A stretch of DNA of 19,704 bases from Candidatus [Bacteroides] periocalifornicus (GTDB lineage Bacteria; Bacteroidota; Bacteroidia; Bacteroidales; CAJPTX01), in assembly GCA_001421095.1 (NCBI GenBank), contig LIIK01000047.1, positions 1 through 19,704 of the forward strand, written 5' to 3'. Below are positions 9,799 through 19,673 of this stretch, in pieces. The notes below the pieces were generated by a model. The model did not search any database. It had not been told where the DNA came from and saw nothing but the letters and a program-made list of their open reading frames with translations. A program made the translations under genes and the position numbers. Every line of letters begins with the position of its first letter. Position 1 is the first letter of the stretch.

Positions 9799-12700
9799 CA
9801 GCCAGTGGTTCGGCTGGGCGGGCATAGCTTTGTGCCAGAGCAGAATCTTGCAGGGTTGGCGAAATCCAGAGGATTGGTTGCTACGGTTAGCAACTTAGGG
9901 CCTGCCACGGGGAATCAGCATAATGCATTGGTTCAGCTGGCAGCAATACCCACACCAGCAGAGGTGGAGCAGCTGGCGAGAGGTGGTGTCATTCTGGGCG
10001 ACTACCTCGGGGGGAATGCCTACTGGGCGTTAGTGGGTGCCAATACCGATGCTTCCCGTGTGGCTCGTGGCAGTAGGCTAACCTCCATGATTCCCGTGCG
10101 TCCAGAGTGGAAATTGGCAGAAGCGCTCCAGAGCGAAGAGATTCCATCGTACGCTCGCGTGGGGAGTAGCGGGGCAAAAGTGGTGGTGCACTTCGCGGCG
10201 AATGCGAGCGATGGCTTAGTTCGCCAGACCCTAGAGCGACTGGGGCTTCGCGATGTACGGGTTGATGCCTATTTCAGGTTGACCTTTGCAGAGCTCCCGC
10301 TTGCCCAAGTGCTGGCTGTGGCTGAGCTGCCGTGGGTGCTGGCGGTGAATCTGGGAACACCCCCCTTGGAGGCGACCAACAGCACGGGTCGCATCCTTGG
10401 GCGTGCTAGCGTGCTGAATACTCCTGTAGAGCTGGGTGGGCGTGGGTTGCTTGGCAAGGGGATTCGTATCGGGATATGGGATGCTGACGTTACAAAGCAT
10501 GCCGACTTTGGCGACAGGATAACCCAGATGGAGTACGAAAGGGCAGAGGAGCACGGTACGCATGTTACAGGCACTATCCTAGGTGCTGGAGTGCTAGATC
10601 CTAATGCGCGCGGTATGGCGCCCGAAGCCCAAGCTTGGACCTACAATTTCGGTTTCCAGAGCAACGGGCTTACTGAGCAGGAGGAGATGGCCCAAGCGCG
10701 CGAGCAGTTTGGCATTACCCTCACGAACAATTCATACGGGTACGGGCTATCGAGCTGGTGTAATTTTCTCGACAGGCTGGTGTATCAGGCTTCGCACTAC
10801 GCCAACGATCAGCTGGCTGTGAAGCTGCCCAACCTTACCCATGTGTACGCAGCGGGCAATGACCAGAGTGCTTGCCCCAAGCAGCTATTGCCCAAGTATG
10901 GCGCGAAGGGCTATGGCACCGCTAGCAACAGGGCGAAGAACGCAATACTGGTAGGCGCGGTAAACGAATGGGGATTCTTGACGGTAGATGGGAAGGGGGC
11001 TTTCAGCAACTTTGGCCCGCAAGACGATGGTCGCATGTTCCCCACGCTGTGCGCAAAGGGCGAGCAGGTGTACAGCACTCTGCCTGGGAATACCTACACG
11101 GAACTGGATGGTACTAGCATGGCCTGCCCGACGGTAACAGGGCACGCAGCTCTAATCCAGGAACGGTATGCGCAGCTCAATAGTGGTGCTGAGATGCACT
11201 CTGCCCTGCTACGGGCTTTGCTGGCCAATACGGCAGATGATGCTGGGCGGCCAGGGCCTGATTTCCAGTTCGGCTACGGTATTATGAACGCAGAGCAAGC
11301 GGTGCTAGCGCTGGAGGGGGGGCAGTACATGATGGGTACTGTGAGTCATGGGCAGGTTTTCACGCACAAGATAGCAGTTCCCAAGGGGATAGAAGGTCTT
11401 CGGGTGATGGTGGTTTGGAACGATCCCCCAGCCGCCAAGGCCTCTGCTTGGGGCGATAGGACGCTGGTGAATGACCTCGACCTCAGCGTATCGGCCGGTG
11501 GCAAGAGCTACCTACCGTGGGTGTGTAATCCACGCAAGGGGCATGTGGAGGATAACGCCAAGCGGAGAGTTGATAACCTCAATAATATAGAGCAAGTTAC
11601 GCTTACCTCTAGCGAAATAGGAGGTTTGAATGAGCTGGAGGTTACCGTGCGGGGAAGCGAGGTGGGGCAGGGTACACAGGACTTTGCCCTCACCTGGTGC
11701 TATGACCGTAAGATGCCACGCGTAATATCACCAGCCGACGGGATGCTACTCACCCCTGGCGGGAAGGGCAGCCTTGCGGTAGAAGGCATTGACACTCCGT
11801 TCATTGTAGAGCTGAGCTATGATGGGGGCAAGAGCTGGAAGGGGCTTGGTATGGTGCAGGAGTGGTCGCCCACCGTGTCGTTTATTGTGCCGGTTGATGC
11901 TCCGGTTACGGGCGATGCATTGCTGCGGGTAAAGACCTCTACGGGCGTGTTTGCCAAGAGCGAGCATCCGTTTACCATAGCGCCACAACCACGAGGGCTT
12001 AAGCTGCAGAAGGGCGCTTGCGGTATAGCGGGTTGGAAATTGAGTTGGGATCAAGTGTCCACTGCCACCTATGGGTATGAGGTGCTTATGGCCGATGCTA
12101 ACGATGGGCATTTCCACTCTGTTGGGCATACCGAAACGCCCGGTGGGATAGAGCTGATGCTGCCCGAGGCTTCCCTTAAAGGCAATACACGCCCAGTGCT
12201 TAGCGTGGCGGTGCGGCTAGCAGGAGGCAAGGGCTATGGGAAAAGATCGATAGGGCTGTCTGCCTCCTACTCAGCCACGGTGGCACCGAAGATAGATGAA
12301 CTCCCGTTCTACGAGAATTTCTCTGTTACCCCTTCGCGCTACGTGGATGTGCAGCCAGGCGATAGCGTAACAATGCAGTACAAGAGCCTCGACCTAGAGG
12401 GTGTTCCTGCTGGTACGCAGACCCTTGCGCTCATTTGTAGAGACAGCACCCAGAGGAAGCTTCAAGATGCTGAGTACTTCGATAAGGGGAAAAATGGGCA
12501 GCATATTTCACGCCTTACGCTATGCGATGTGGATCTGACGGGAATAGAGGCGCAAGAGCGAATCCTCCTGCATCTAAGGGGGTGGTTGGAGTATCAGAAT
12601 CCCAAGGACAAGACCACCTCAAGGCTTAGGGTTTTCGGGGGTACGGACGGCACTGCGCTACTCAACAGCCTGGAAGGAGAGACCGAGTATAAGGACGGGA

Positions 12701-15700
12701 CAGATTGGTACTTCCCCCTGAACTCGGGGCAACGGAACAAGGTGGTTATAGAGTACGCGGGTAAAGGGGCCGCGGGCACGCTCTCCGATGTGCTGGCCCT
12801 AGTGGGTGTGGGAGTGGAACAGGCAGCGTTGCCCAAACGGGTGCAGCTTTCGTTAGATGCTGTTCCTACTGACAAGGCCAACATGGGCGAGGAGGCCTTT
12901 GTGCTGCGGGTAGACAACCTCTGTGCTGACGAACTCCGAGATCTGGCAGTAAAGATCTACTGCCGTGGTAAATGGGTGAATACGGTTCGGATACCAAGCG
13001 TGAAGGGGATGTCTCACATGCTGCAGAACGTGAAGGTGGATGTAAGCACGCCCGAGCGGCTTGGCGAGTGGGTGCCAGTGCGTTTTGAGTGCGTACCAGA
13101 CCCCTCAGAGCCCACAGCTATCGCCAGCGTAGAGCACAGGGTGAACAGCATGGGGAAGGTGGTGCCGATGCCATCGTCTACGCTCGACTACAGCAACCCA
13201 AGCGGCCCTGCACCTCTAGATCCCTACATGACAATGATGGTGCGTGAGCCATTCATCTTTACGGATAACGGGGGGCTGCTGGGGAACTACTCCGAGAACC
13301 AGGAGGCCACCCTTAAGCTCCTGCCGAGCGAACCTGGCATGAAGGTACGGGTGCGTTTCCTACGTTTCAAGTCGGTGTATGAGCATGCGGGGGTTGGGGT
13401 TCTTACCCAGCAGGTTCCCAGCGATTTGCTGATAGATGGAATGTTCTTCCGTGAGTTCCTGATGGGGAATATCATCGGACCTAACGATGCCGGGAAAACC
13501 TTTATCTCCGAGGCTGGTGATGGGGGTATCACCCTCAAATTCCAGTCCGAGGCTAACAGTGCCGATGAGGGATGGGTAGCCGAGGTGGATATGGTGCCCG
13601 CACGGAATCCGCTAGCTCTTACCGCTGTGGAATCAACCCTGCGCGGTGCTGATGATGAAGGCACTGTGCCCATTAGGCTCACCATACGGAACTCCTGGGA
13701 TGTGAGGCAGGATAGCGTGAAGGTTGAGATCTTCACTGACGATCTGATATACAAGGAGGTGCTAGATTCGCTGAAGCCCGGCGTAAACGAGGTGACGCTT
13801 AAAAATGGGATTCGGGTATCGGCAGCCACACCAGTACGTATACAGGTGGTAATATCGGGCAACGATACCGATGCGAGCGACAATGTGAAGTATGCATTCC
13901 TTACCTATGATCGGTACTGTATCCCTGTAGATGCACCACAGCAGAACTACGATAATCTCCATGCTCTGGAGAAGGTGGAGGCCTACAATGTGAAGTGCAA
14001 ACTGGAGCCACGGCAGAACGGTGCGGTTCGCTACAACCTGGGTAGCCCATTGCCGATATACCAAGGCGAAGCTGAGAATGCGCTTACTTTCAGCATAAGC
14101 AACAATGCACTAAGCGGTTGGAGTCTGGCCGCATGGGTAGATTGGAACGACGACGGTGAATTCGGTGCCGATGAGCGGAGCGCGGTAGAACTCAAAGCTG
14201 GATTCCCCACAGGAGTGCTAAAGCTCTCAGCCAAAGACTACCAGCCTGGTGTGAAGAGGGTGCGGGTGATGGTAGGTCCTACCGCCGAACTTGCCAATCC
14301 CTGCCAGTCGCCTAAAACGGGTGATATTCAAGATTTCCTCCTGACGCTAGAGCCTGGGCAGTATGGGCATCATGGCGACCTTGCGCTAGCTAGGGTGGAT
14401 GCTGGTGAGCATGGCGTAGACCTCAGCGATGCGCAGCCCATTCGCATTACATTGAAGAATCTTGGAAACCAGCCCTTTGTGAATAAGGTGAAGGTGCGGG
14501 TTACTGTAGATGGAGGCGCTCCAAGGGAGGAAGAGATCGATTGCGCAGCCCAACCTATCGCACCCTACGTGGGAGTGGCAGAGTATACGCTGGCAACCAC
14601 GGCTAACCTCAAGGATTTCGGGCGGCATACCGTGCAGGTAGAATTGCTAGATAATCCTGTAGCAGAGAATAATACGCTATCGATAGATGTCTACTGTGTG
14701 CGTCCCTCGGGGGATGCGCGCTATGCCCTGGCATTCAATAGCCAATCGCAGGGTGAAGGGGTGCAGGTGAACGGGGTGGCAGCGGAGCTCAACAAGCCTG
14801 CCGTAAAAGCGATGACCCTCGAGATGCTTGTGCGATTAGATAGGTCGCAATACGCTACCCTACTGCACTCTCGCGATAAGGGGATGTGGGTGTACACTGC
14901 CCTAGGGTTAAAAAACGGGATTCCAGACAATGCCCTAGGTATAGTGATTGATAAGCGTAAAGCAGTATGCACCGAAACGGGTTGCCTTACGCCAGGGGTG
15001 TGGCATCATGTTGCCATATCCATCGATAGGATTGTGCGGGGCGGGGTGTGGGGCAGCAGCTGCGAGGTTAGGGTGTATGTGGACGGAGAAGAGTGCCCTA
15101 TCAAAAAACTTAGCCCTCGCGATGGGGCGCCCGATTTTCTGGGTAACTTTGGAAAGGTGCCTGAGCTTTCACTCTGCCAGCAGCTGAAGGATACGAAGTT
15201 TGACGGGAAGCTCAAGCTATTCAGGGCTAGTAACAAGGCCTTGGACCTTGCAGACATAAGGAGTTTCAACTACGTGCGCAAGGCTGATGGCACGTTGCCA
15301 GAGGGTTATATTGCGGAATTCACCTTTGATGAGGGGCCAAAGAGTAAACTCAGCCTCTCGGGAAGCCAGAAGGCCGATATCATTACGGCTAGCTACCAGC
15401 GGCTCGATGCGGACAACGGGGGCATTTGGGAGTCGATAGAAGGGAAGCTTATCCGTTCACTCCGGTTTGATGGGATGACCAAGTTCAAAAAGGTTGGCGA
15501 GAACGAGTACGCCCTGCTCTTTGACAAGACCACCCCGGCTCGGGTTAAGGGGACTATTACCACCTATTGGCCTCAGGTGAAACTTAGCTATGCTGGGCGA
15601 GAAATCACCGCTGATACGGAGTACGATTTTACTAACCCTGTTCGGCTAGAGGCGCATGCACAGCTCTTTGGTAAGGATTTTAGCCAGACTATGGTGCTCA

Positions 15701-18700
15701 CAAGGGAAGACGATAAGTCTGGAGCTTGCGACCTCACAATGCTCAGTCTGGAGGCTAGCAAGAATCGTGGGCTGAAGGCGGACGTAAGGGCTTCAGATAT
15801 CACAGAGACCATTGCGCTAAAGATTCCCAGCGGGAGTGGAGCATTGGAGAATCCTGAGAAGGTAGTGCTGAGCTATAGCCTCTCAGACCTTGCTAAGATC
15901 CAGTATAGGGGGCAGATGCATTCTGGTACTACTCTGGAGGTAGATCTGCGAGAACCGATACTGGTAAGCGTGATCTCTGAACGGGGCGACACGAAGAGCT
16001 ATGAGATCTCGCTGCAGCAAGATCAGCAGATAGAGTGGAATCTGCCAAAGATAGACTACGTGTACGGCGATGCCCCTGTGGATGCTGGAGCTGTGGCTAG
16101 CAGTGGCAGTCCAGTCCACTTCGCCAGCACCGATGGGGCAGTGGCTACTGTGGTGAACGGCAAGCTGCTCATTGGTAAGCCTGGGCATACTACAATAACC
16201 GCCACTCTGCCGGCTAAGGGCATGTACGGCGAGGCGAAACCCGTAGAGAAGTCCATAGCCGTAACCCGCCGTCCTGTGGGTGTAACGGTAGCGCAGGGTA
16301 GCTATAGGGCGGGTTACCCCTTGGAGTTGATATACAGCTACAAGCAGCTGGTGAATGCTGGGGACGCACTCCGCATGCCCGATCCAGTTCAGCGAGGGAG
16401 CCTACTGGTGAAGAGCAGCGATGGGCAGACCGTGGATGCGAGTAGGGGATTGGCCGCTGGGGCTTACAAGGTGGAGGTTGGCCCAGCTGGGGCTTACCAG
16501 ACCGATTGCTACGAGGTAACCCCAGAGGCTGGAGAGTTTACCGTGGTACAGGCCGATCTGTGGCGAGTAGCCCTAAGGGTAACCGATGGGAGCAATCCGC
16601 TGGAGGGGGCGGTGGTGAATCTCGATAGCGAGGCGAGAATATCCAGCGATAGAGGGTTGGTAGAGTGGTTCTTGCCTGCTGGGAAAAAGTACACATTCAC
16701 AGTGGGTAAGCCCGGCTTTGCCTACCGAACCGTGGTTGTGGATTTGGATGAGGGCAAGGCGGTAGAACAGGAGATTGAGCTTTTGGTTGCCTCTATCCAG
16801 CTGAAGTATAGCGTGGCGGCTGACGTTCACGGGGTGCTGAATGGTGCTATAGAGGTGCAACCAGTGCAGCAATTAGCCCCCGGTTCTGATGGCCAACCCG
16901 TAATGGCAGTGGCAAATGAGGGTTATAGGTTTGTGAAATGGGATGATAATAGCACCGATAACCCTCGAGTGGACAGGAATGTAATGGCGAGCCAAGAGGT
17001 GAAGGCGATATTCGAGCCGCAGCAGTATACCCTAGAGTATGGAGTGGAAATGGCTGGGAATGGAGCTGGCGGCACGGTAGAGGGCAATACGAGCCAAACC
17101 GTAGCCTTCGGAGCAAGCGGAACGGAGGTTGAGGCGAAGCCCACGGCGGGTTCTTTCTTTGGCGGATGGAGCGATGGGGTGCGTACAGCGAAACGTTCTG
17201 ATGGGGCTAAGAATCTACAGGTGAAGGCCATATTCGGGAAACTCGCCACCCTGCCGCATGCCAACAGCTTTGGAGGCGGTTCTCTGGGCGATGGTTGGTA
17301 CACAATATCCACAGGGCCAGACTATAATCCCTGGAGCGTGGAGAGCTTGGCCCAGAGCAATGTGGCAGCCCTTGAGGGGTACTTTGCCGCATGCAATAGC
17401 GAGAAGTTCGGGAGCGAGGGGCACACCCAATCATCCCTCTATTCTCCTGTGTTCACGGGCATCGATGCGCTTACACAGGATCTCCATGTGGCCATGACCT
17501 ACGCCTTTGAGGAGAGCTTGCAGGATGCCAATGCCGATGGCAAGGAGTTCGCACTGCAGATGAGCGTGGATGGTAAGGAATGGAAGAATTTGCACTCTTT
17601 TGAGGCGGGCGTGGAGTTGAATAACACCTCGGTAACCATCACGAAAAAGCAGTTCAAAGGTGCGCATACCATGCAGCTGAGGTGGCGGTACGATGCCAAG
17701 TGGGGGCACGCTGCCGAGGTAGATAACGTGCTGGTGCAGGTAAAGGACTGGGATGATGATTCTGGTGATGAGGTGCGCGTTACCTGCAAGGCAAACCCGC
17801 TGAATGCGGGGACCTTTGTGGTAGATGGCTCGGGTGATGATGCTGGGGAGCTGAATGTGGCAAGGGGCGATGTGCTGCCCGATGGCATTCGGGCTGTTGC
17901 TGCAGAGGGCTATGAATTCACCGGGTGGAGTACCGGGAGTGCAGACCCTGTGCTGCGTATAGCCCACGAGCTTTTCAGGGATGAGGAGTATACCGCTAAC
18001 TTCCGTGAGCTGGCTAAGCCATTGGTAACGTTCAGGTCGCAGCCTGCGGAGGGTGGCGTTTGTAAGGTGGCGGGGAATGCGGTGGCTTCGCTGGAGGTGA
18101 ACAGGGGCGATATGATAGAAGTGGCTGCGGTGCCGCAGGCTGACTACAGATTCGTCTACTGGGTGGACAATGGTAGCACGCAGGCAACCCGGACGGTAAC
18201 GGTGAATACCAGCCGAGCCCTCATAGCCGCCTACGAAAAGGTGGTGCTGTACGAGGCGAGCTTTATGGTAACGGACCACGCGGGCAAACCGTTAGATGGA
18301 GCAAAGATTAAAGTGGCTGGGCAGGAGCTAACCACGGTGGGTGGGAGCGCGAAGACCACGGCATCGCTACAGGAGGGCGAGTACCGCTATAAGGTAGAGC
18401 TGGACGGCTATTTCACCGTGGAGGGCGTGCTTAAGGTTGGCAAGTTCTTTAGGGATGCTAAGGTTATGATGCACAAGCCCGTAGCGGTGGAGTTCACAGT
18501 GAAGGATGCCGAGGGTGCCGCGTTAGCTGGGGCGTCTATATCCATAGCTGGTGGCCCGCAAGATGTCGATTTCACCCGCCAGATGGAGACGGGAGTAGAG
18601 GGGAAAGCATCCTTTACGCTCCCGTGTGGTGACTATAGCTACACGGTGGAGATGAAGGGGTATCTGCCCGTGCAGGAGAAGCTGGTGGTGGGCGATGTGG

Positions 18701-19245
18701 CTGTACCAGTGGCGGTAACATTGCAAAAACCAGCACCGAATCGCTACACCCTGACATTCATGGTAACCTCCCGTTCACGTCCGCTGGAGGGGGCTAGGGT
18801 AACCGTTGGAGAAAAGGTGCTATCCACTGATACCGAGGGAGTAGTGAGCTTTGTGCTAGAGGAGGGCGAGTATAGCTACCAGGTGTCAAAAGATGGTTAC
18901 GAATCCAAAGAGGATCGGGTGAAGCTGGAAGGTGATGATGCAGAAGTGAAGGTGGTGCTGGCCAAGAAAAAGAGGCCAAAACCTACCCCCGATGCAGTGG
19001 AGGGAAATCCCCTTGCCAGCGTAGTAGTAGCGCCTAATCCCTTTAGCGAGGCGCTGGAGGTAAGGGGAATACCAGCTGATTGCCATATCCAGGTGCTTGA
19101 TGCCCTGGGTAAGGTTGTGTACGCAAAAGAGGAGAGTGGCGACGAGAGAGCTGCGCTACAGCTTGGGCATTTGCCCGGCGGTGTTTACCTGCTGGTGCTG
19201 GAGCAGGGGGCTGCGCGTAGGGTCTTACGCCTGCTAAAGCAGTAG
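9739..19245 (+). CDS. Giant T9SS-exported subtilisin-like (S8) serine protease with adhesin-type modules
   Basis: This is an intact 3,168-residue open frame. An in-frame TAA at 9730-9732 rules out an earlier start. By eye the order is: signal peptide 1-20; prodomain about 21-211; S8 protease about 212-524; a C-terminal beta-sandwich with NDLDL and LNNIEQV motifs about 528-660; Ig/Fn3-like segments; CUB-like about 1168-1288; GEVED about 1390-1538; CARDB-like about 1547-1654; laminin-G/concanavalin-like about 1660-1884; MBG/Ig-like about 2096-2274; one carboxypeptidase-regulatory-like unit about 2275-2350; InlB-type repeats about 2353-2502; choice-of-anchor J about 2506-2669; InlB-type repeats about 2680-2834; three carboxypeptidase-regulatory-like repeats about 2835-3075; T9SS sorting domain about 3092-3168. 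It is probably a surface or released endopeptidase that also binds host or matrix ligands. The substrate is unknown. It stands alone between terminators. Domain borders are approximate; the protease and secretion calls are firm. Confidence 0.96.
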   Translation: MRKLTLFAWLLVALPVMVGAQPVVRLGGHSFVPEQNLAGLAKSRGLVATVSNLGPATGNQHNALVQLAAIPTPAEVEQLARGGVILGDYLGGNAYWALVGANTDASRVARGSRLTSMIPVRPEWKLAEALQSEEIPSYARVGSSGAKVVVHFAANASDGLVRQTLERLGLRDVRVDAYFRLTFAELPLAQVLAVAELPWVLAVNLGTPPLEATNSTGRILGRASVLNTPVELGGRGLLGKGIRIGIWDADVTKHADFGDRITQMEYERAEEHGTHVTGTILGAGVLDPNARGMAPEAQAWTYNFGFQSNGLTEQEEMAQAREQFGITLTNNSYGYGLSSWCNFLDRLVYQASHYANDQLAVKLPNLTHVYAAGNDQSACPKQLLPKYGAKGYGTASNRAKNAILVGAVNEWGFLTVDGKGAFSNFGPQDDGRMFPTLCAKGEQVYSTLPGNTYTELDGTSMACPTVTGHAALIQERYAQLNSGAEMHSALLRALLANTADDAGRPGPDFQFGYGIMNAEQAVLALEGGQYMMGTVSHGQVFTHKIAVPKGIEGLRVMVVWNDPPAAKASAWGDRTLVNDLDLSVSAGGKSYLPWVCNPRKGHVEDNAKRRVDNLNNIEQVTLTSSEIGGLNELEVTVRGSEVGQGTQDFALTWCYDRKMPRVISPADGMLLTPGGKGSLAVEGIDTPFIVELSYDGGKSWKGLGMVQEWSPTVSFIVPVDAPVTGDALLRVKTSTGVFAKSEHPFTIAPQPRGLKLQKGACGIAGWKLSWDQVSTATYGYEVLMADANDGHFHSVGHTETPGGIELMLPEASLKGNTRPVLSVAVRLAGGKGYGKRSIGLSASYSATVAPKIDELPFYENFSVTPSRYVDVQPGDSVTMQYKSLDLEGVPAGTQTLALICRDSTQRKLQDAEYFDKGKNGQHISRLTLCDVDLTGIEAQERILLHLRGWLEYQNPKDKTTSRLRVFGGTDGTALLNSLEGETEYKDGTDWYFPLNSGQRNKVVIEYAGKGAAGTLSDVLALVGVGVEQAALPKRVQLSLDAVPTDKANMGEEAFVLRVDNLCADELRDLAVKIYCRGKWVNTVRIPSVKGMSHMLQNVKVDVSTPERLGEWVPVRFECVPDPSEPTAIASVEHRVNSMGKVVPMPSSTLDYSNPSGPAPLDPYMTMMVREPFIFTDNGGLLGNYSENQEATLKLLPSEPGMKVRVRFLRFKSVYEHAGVGVLTQQVPSDLLIDGMFFREFLMGNIIGPNDAGKTFISEAGDGGITLKFQSEANSADEGWVAEVDMVPARNPLALTAVESTLRGADDEGTVPIRLTIRNSWDVRQDSVKVEIFTDDLIYKEVLDSLKPGVNEVTLKNGIRVSAATPVRIQVVISGNDTDASDNVKYAFLTYDRYCIPVDAPQQNYDNLHALEKVEAYNVKCKLEPRQNGAVRYNLGSPLPIYQGEAENALTFSISNNALSGWSLAAWVDWNDDGEFGADERSAVELKAGFPTGVLKLSAKDYQPGVKRVRVMVGPTAELANPCQSPKTGDIQDFLLTLEPGQYGHHGDLALARVDAGEHGVDLSDAQPIRITLKNLGNQPFVNKVKVRVTVDGGAPREEEIDCAAQPIAPYVGVAEYTLATTANLKDFGRHTVQVELLDNPVAENNTLSIDVYCVRPSGDARYALAFNSQSQGEGVQVNGVAAELNKPAVKAMTLEMLVRLDRSQYATLLHSRDKGMWVYTALGLKNGIPDNALGIVIDKRKAVCTETGCLTPGVWHHVAISIDRIVRGGVWGSSCEVRVYVDGEECPIKKLSPRDGAPDFLGNFGKVPELSLCQQLKDTKFDGKLKLFRASNKALDLADIRSFNYVRKADGTLPEGYIAEFTFDEGPKSKLSLSGSQKADIITASYQRLDADNGGIWESIEGKLIRSLRFDGMTKFKKVGENEYALLFDKTTPARVKGTITTYWPQVKLSYAGREITADTEYDFTNPVRLEAHAQLFGKDFSQTMVLTREDDKSGACDLTMLSLEASKNRGLKADVRASDITETIALKIPSGSGALENPEKVVLSYSLSDLAKIQYRGQMHSGTTLEVDLREPILVSVISERGDTKSYEISLQQDQQIEWNLPKIDYVYGDAPVDAGAVASSGSPVHFASTDGAVATVVNGKLLIGKPGHTTITATLPAKGMYGEAKPVEKSIAVTRRPVGVTVAQGSYRAGYPLELIYSYKQLVNAGDALRMPDPVQRGSLLVKSSDGQTVDASRGLAAGAYKVEVGPAGAYQTDCYEVTPEAGEFTVVQADLWRVALRVTDGSNPLEGAVVNLDSEARISSDRGLVEWFLPAGKKYTFTVGKPGFAYRTVVVDLDEGKAVEQEIELLVASIQLKYSVAADVHGVLNGAIEVQPVQQLAPGSDGQPVMAVANEGYRFVKWDDNSTDNPRVDRNVMASQEVKAIFEPQQYTLEYGVEMAGNGAGGTVEGNTSQTVAFGASGTEVEAKPTAGSFFGGWSDGVRTAKRSDGAKNLQVKAIFGKLATLPHANSFGGGSLGDGWYTISTGPDYNPWSVESLAQSNVAALEGYFAACNSEKFGSEGHTQSSLYSPVFTGIDALTQDLHVAMTYAFEESLQDANADGKEFALQMSVDGKEWKNLHSFEAGVELNNTSVTITKKQFKGAHTMQLRWRYDAKWGHAAEVDNVLVQVKDWDDDSGDEVRVTCKANPLNAGTFVVDGSGDDAGELNVARGDVLPDGIRAVAAEGYEFTGWSTGSADPVLRIAHELFRDEEYTANFRELAKPLVTFRSQPAEGGVCKVAGNAVASLEVNRGDMIEVAAVPQADYRFVYWVDNGSTQATRTVTVNTSRALIAAYEKVVLYEASFMVTDHAGKPLDGAKIKVAGQELTTVGGSAKTTASLQEGEYRYKVELDGYFTVEGVLKVGKFFRDAKVMMHKPVAVEFTVKDAEGAALAGASISIAGGPQDVDFTRQMETGVEGKASFTLPCGDYSYTVEMKGYLPVQEKLVVGDVAVPVAVTLQKPAPNRYTLTFMVTSRSRPLEGARVTVGEKVLSTDTEGVVSFVLEEGEYSYQVSKDGYESKEDRVKLEGDDAEVKVVLAKKKRPKPTPDAVEGNPLASVVVAPNPFSEALEVRGIPADCHIQVLDALGKVVYAKEESGDERAALQLGHLPGGVYLLVLEQGAARRVLRLLKQ
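10372..11313 (+). other. Peptidase S8 catalytic domain of the intact gene
   Basis: Residues about 212-524 carry the subtilisin triad in canonical order: Asp248 in IGIWDADV, His272 in EEHGTHVTG and Ser460 in DGTSMACPTVTG. The oxyanion-hole Asn374 sits in YAAGNDQ. The preceding 190 residues (HNALVQL, GVILGDYLGGNAYWAL, IPVRPEWK) look like the prodomains often seen in Bacteroidota S8 proteases, so autoprocessing near residues 205-215 is likely but not shown. The domain reads as catalytically competent. Confidence 0.93.
19012..19242 (+). other. Type IX secretion C-terminal sorting domain of the intact gene
   Basis: Residues about 3092-3168 have the usual order of the Por secretion tail: an APNP motif, a short beta-strand block, VLDALGKVVY, then LPGGVYLLVLEQG and a basic end (RRVLRLLKQ). 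It follows a Lys/Pro-rich linker (KKKRPKPTPD, from residue 3076). By family knowledge this domain is recognised by the T9SS translocon and removed by the sortase PorU when the protein is anchored or released. Confidence 0.92.
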
Positions 19246-19288
19246 CGTTTGGCATACAGTCTGCCAGAAATTCAGAGAGCTATCCCAG

Positions 19289-19321
19289 GCGGGAATCCCA
19301 ATGTTGGGGTTCCCGCTTTTT
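19289..19321 (+). terminator. Strong rho-independent terminator after the intact gene
   Basis: GCGGGAATCCCAA (19289-19301) pairs with TTGGGGTTCCCGC (19304-19316) with a single G-T wobble; the inner pairs must open to form a loop. A T5 run follows at 19317-19321. It lies 44 bases after the TAG at 19243-19245 and ends the transcript. Confidence 0.92.
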
Positions 19322-19611
19322 GCATTCTAAGGGGCGCTGAAATAGCCCAGATGGAGGCCTCTAGGAAAGCCTCGCGCACGTTCCATTTGCGGAGGAATCT
19401 TGTTCCATTATTTTGTGTAAAATGGTTTTAATCAATATTTTAACAGTTATCACAGGCCTTTGCAAGGCGGCGTATTGTATCGTTTAGAGGGTTTGGCTAA
19501 GGTCTATTGTCAAAGAGCGTAACGGTGGGGTGTGCAACGTTGCCACTAAGCGTTCCACTCTCGTTACAATTTTTCAACATCTTAATAATCAGAAAACTAA
19601 ACCAGAATATC
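19322..19611. other. Non-coding region without a supported gene
   Basis: About 290 bases hold no convincing coding frame. The one open frame crossing the terminator (to 19431) has no family resemblance and overlaps the terminator hairpin. There are small inverted repeats: GAGGC/GCCTC (19354-19373), GCCTT/AAGGC (19456-19468) and GTAACG/CGTTAC (19519-19524 with 19562-19567, followed by T5 at 19570-19574). No tRNA cloverleaf or clear promoter was found on reading. Confidence 0.5.
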
Positions 19612-19640
19612 GTCTAGGGAAGACCTTCCTTTCCCTAGAC
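19612..19640. repeat. 10-bp perfect-stem hairpin beside the right inverted repeat
   Basis: GTCTAGGGAA (19612-19621) is the reverse complement of TTCCCTAGAC (19631-19640), with a nine-base loop. No T-tract follows on the + strand, so it is not a typical terminator in that direction. It ends 19 bases before the 35-bp repeat and could be part of the same repeated element. Confidence 0.7.
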
Positions 19641-19673
19641 CAACTCCGTACTAACTCAATACCATCGCCGTAC
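19641..19673 (-). repeat. Degenerate 11-bp repeats inside and beside the right inverted repeat
   Basis: Read on the reverse strand from the right inverted repeat, three 11-mers follow in the same phase as the left array: GGTACGGCGAT, GGTATTGAGTT and AGTACGGAGTT. Only the first lies fully in the exact repeat. The later units keep the GGTA/AGTA beginning but are otherwise eroded. This suggests that the two ends once shared a longer 11-bp array. Confidence 0.45.

Noticed and set aside
17431..18279. Long antisense open frame of 282 codons, and others such as 3685-4428 and 2779-3447 on the minus strand
   Set aside because: They lie wholly opposite well-supported domain-bearing coding sequence, their translations show no recognisable domains, and high-GC coding DNA often leaves such frames open.
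19249..19431. 60-codon open frame after the intact gene
   Set aside because: It overlaps the strong terminator hairpin, has no promoter or ribosome-binding context and no recognisable sequence features.
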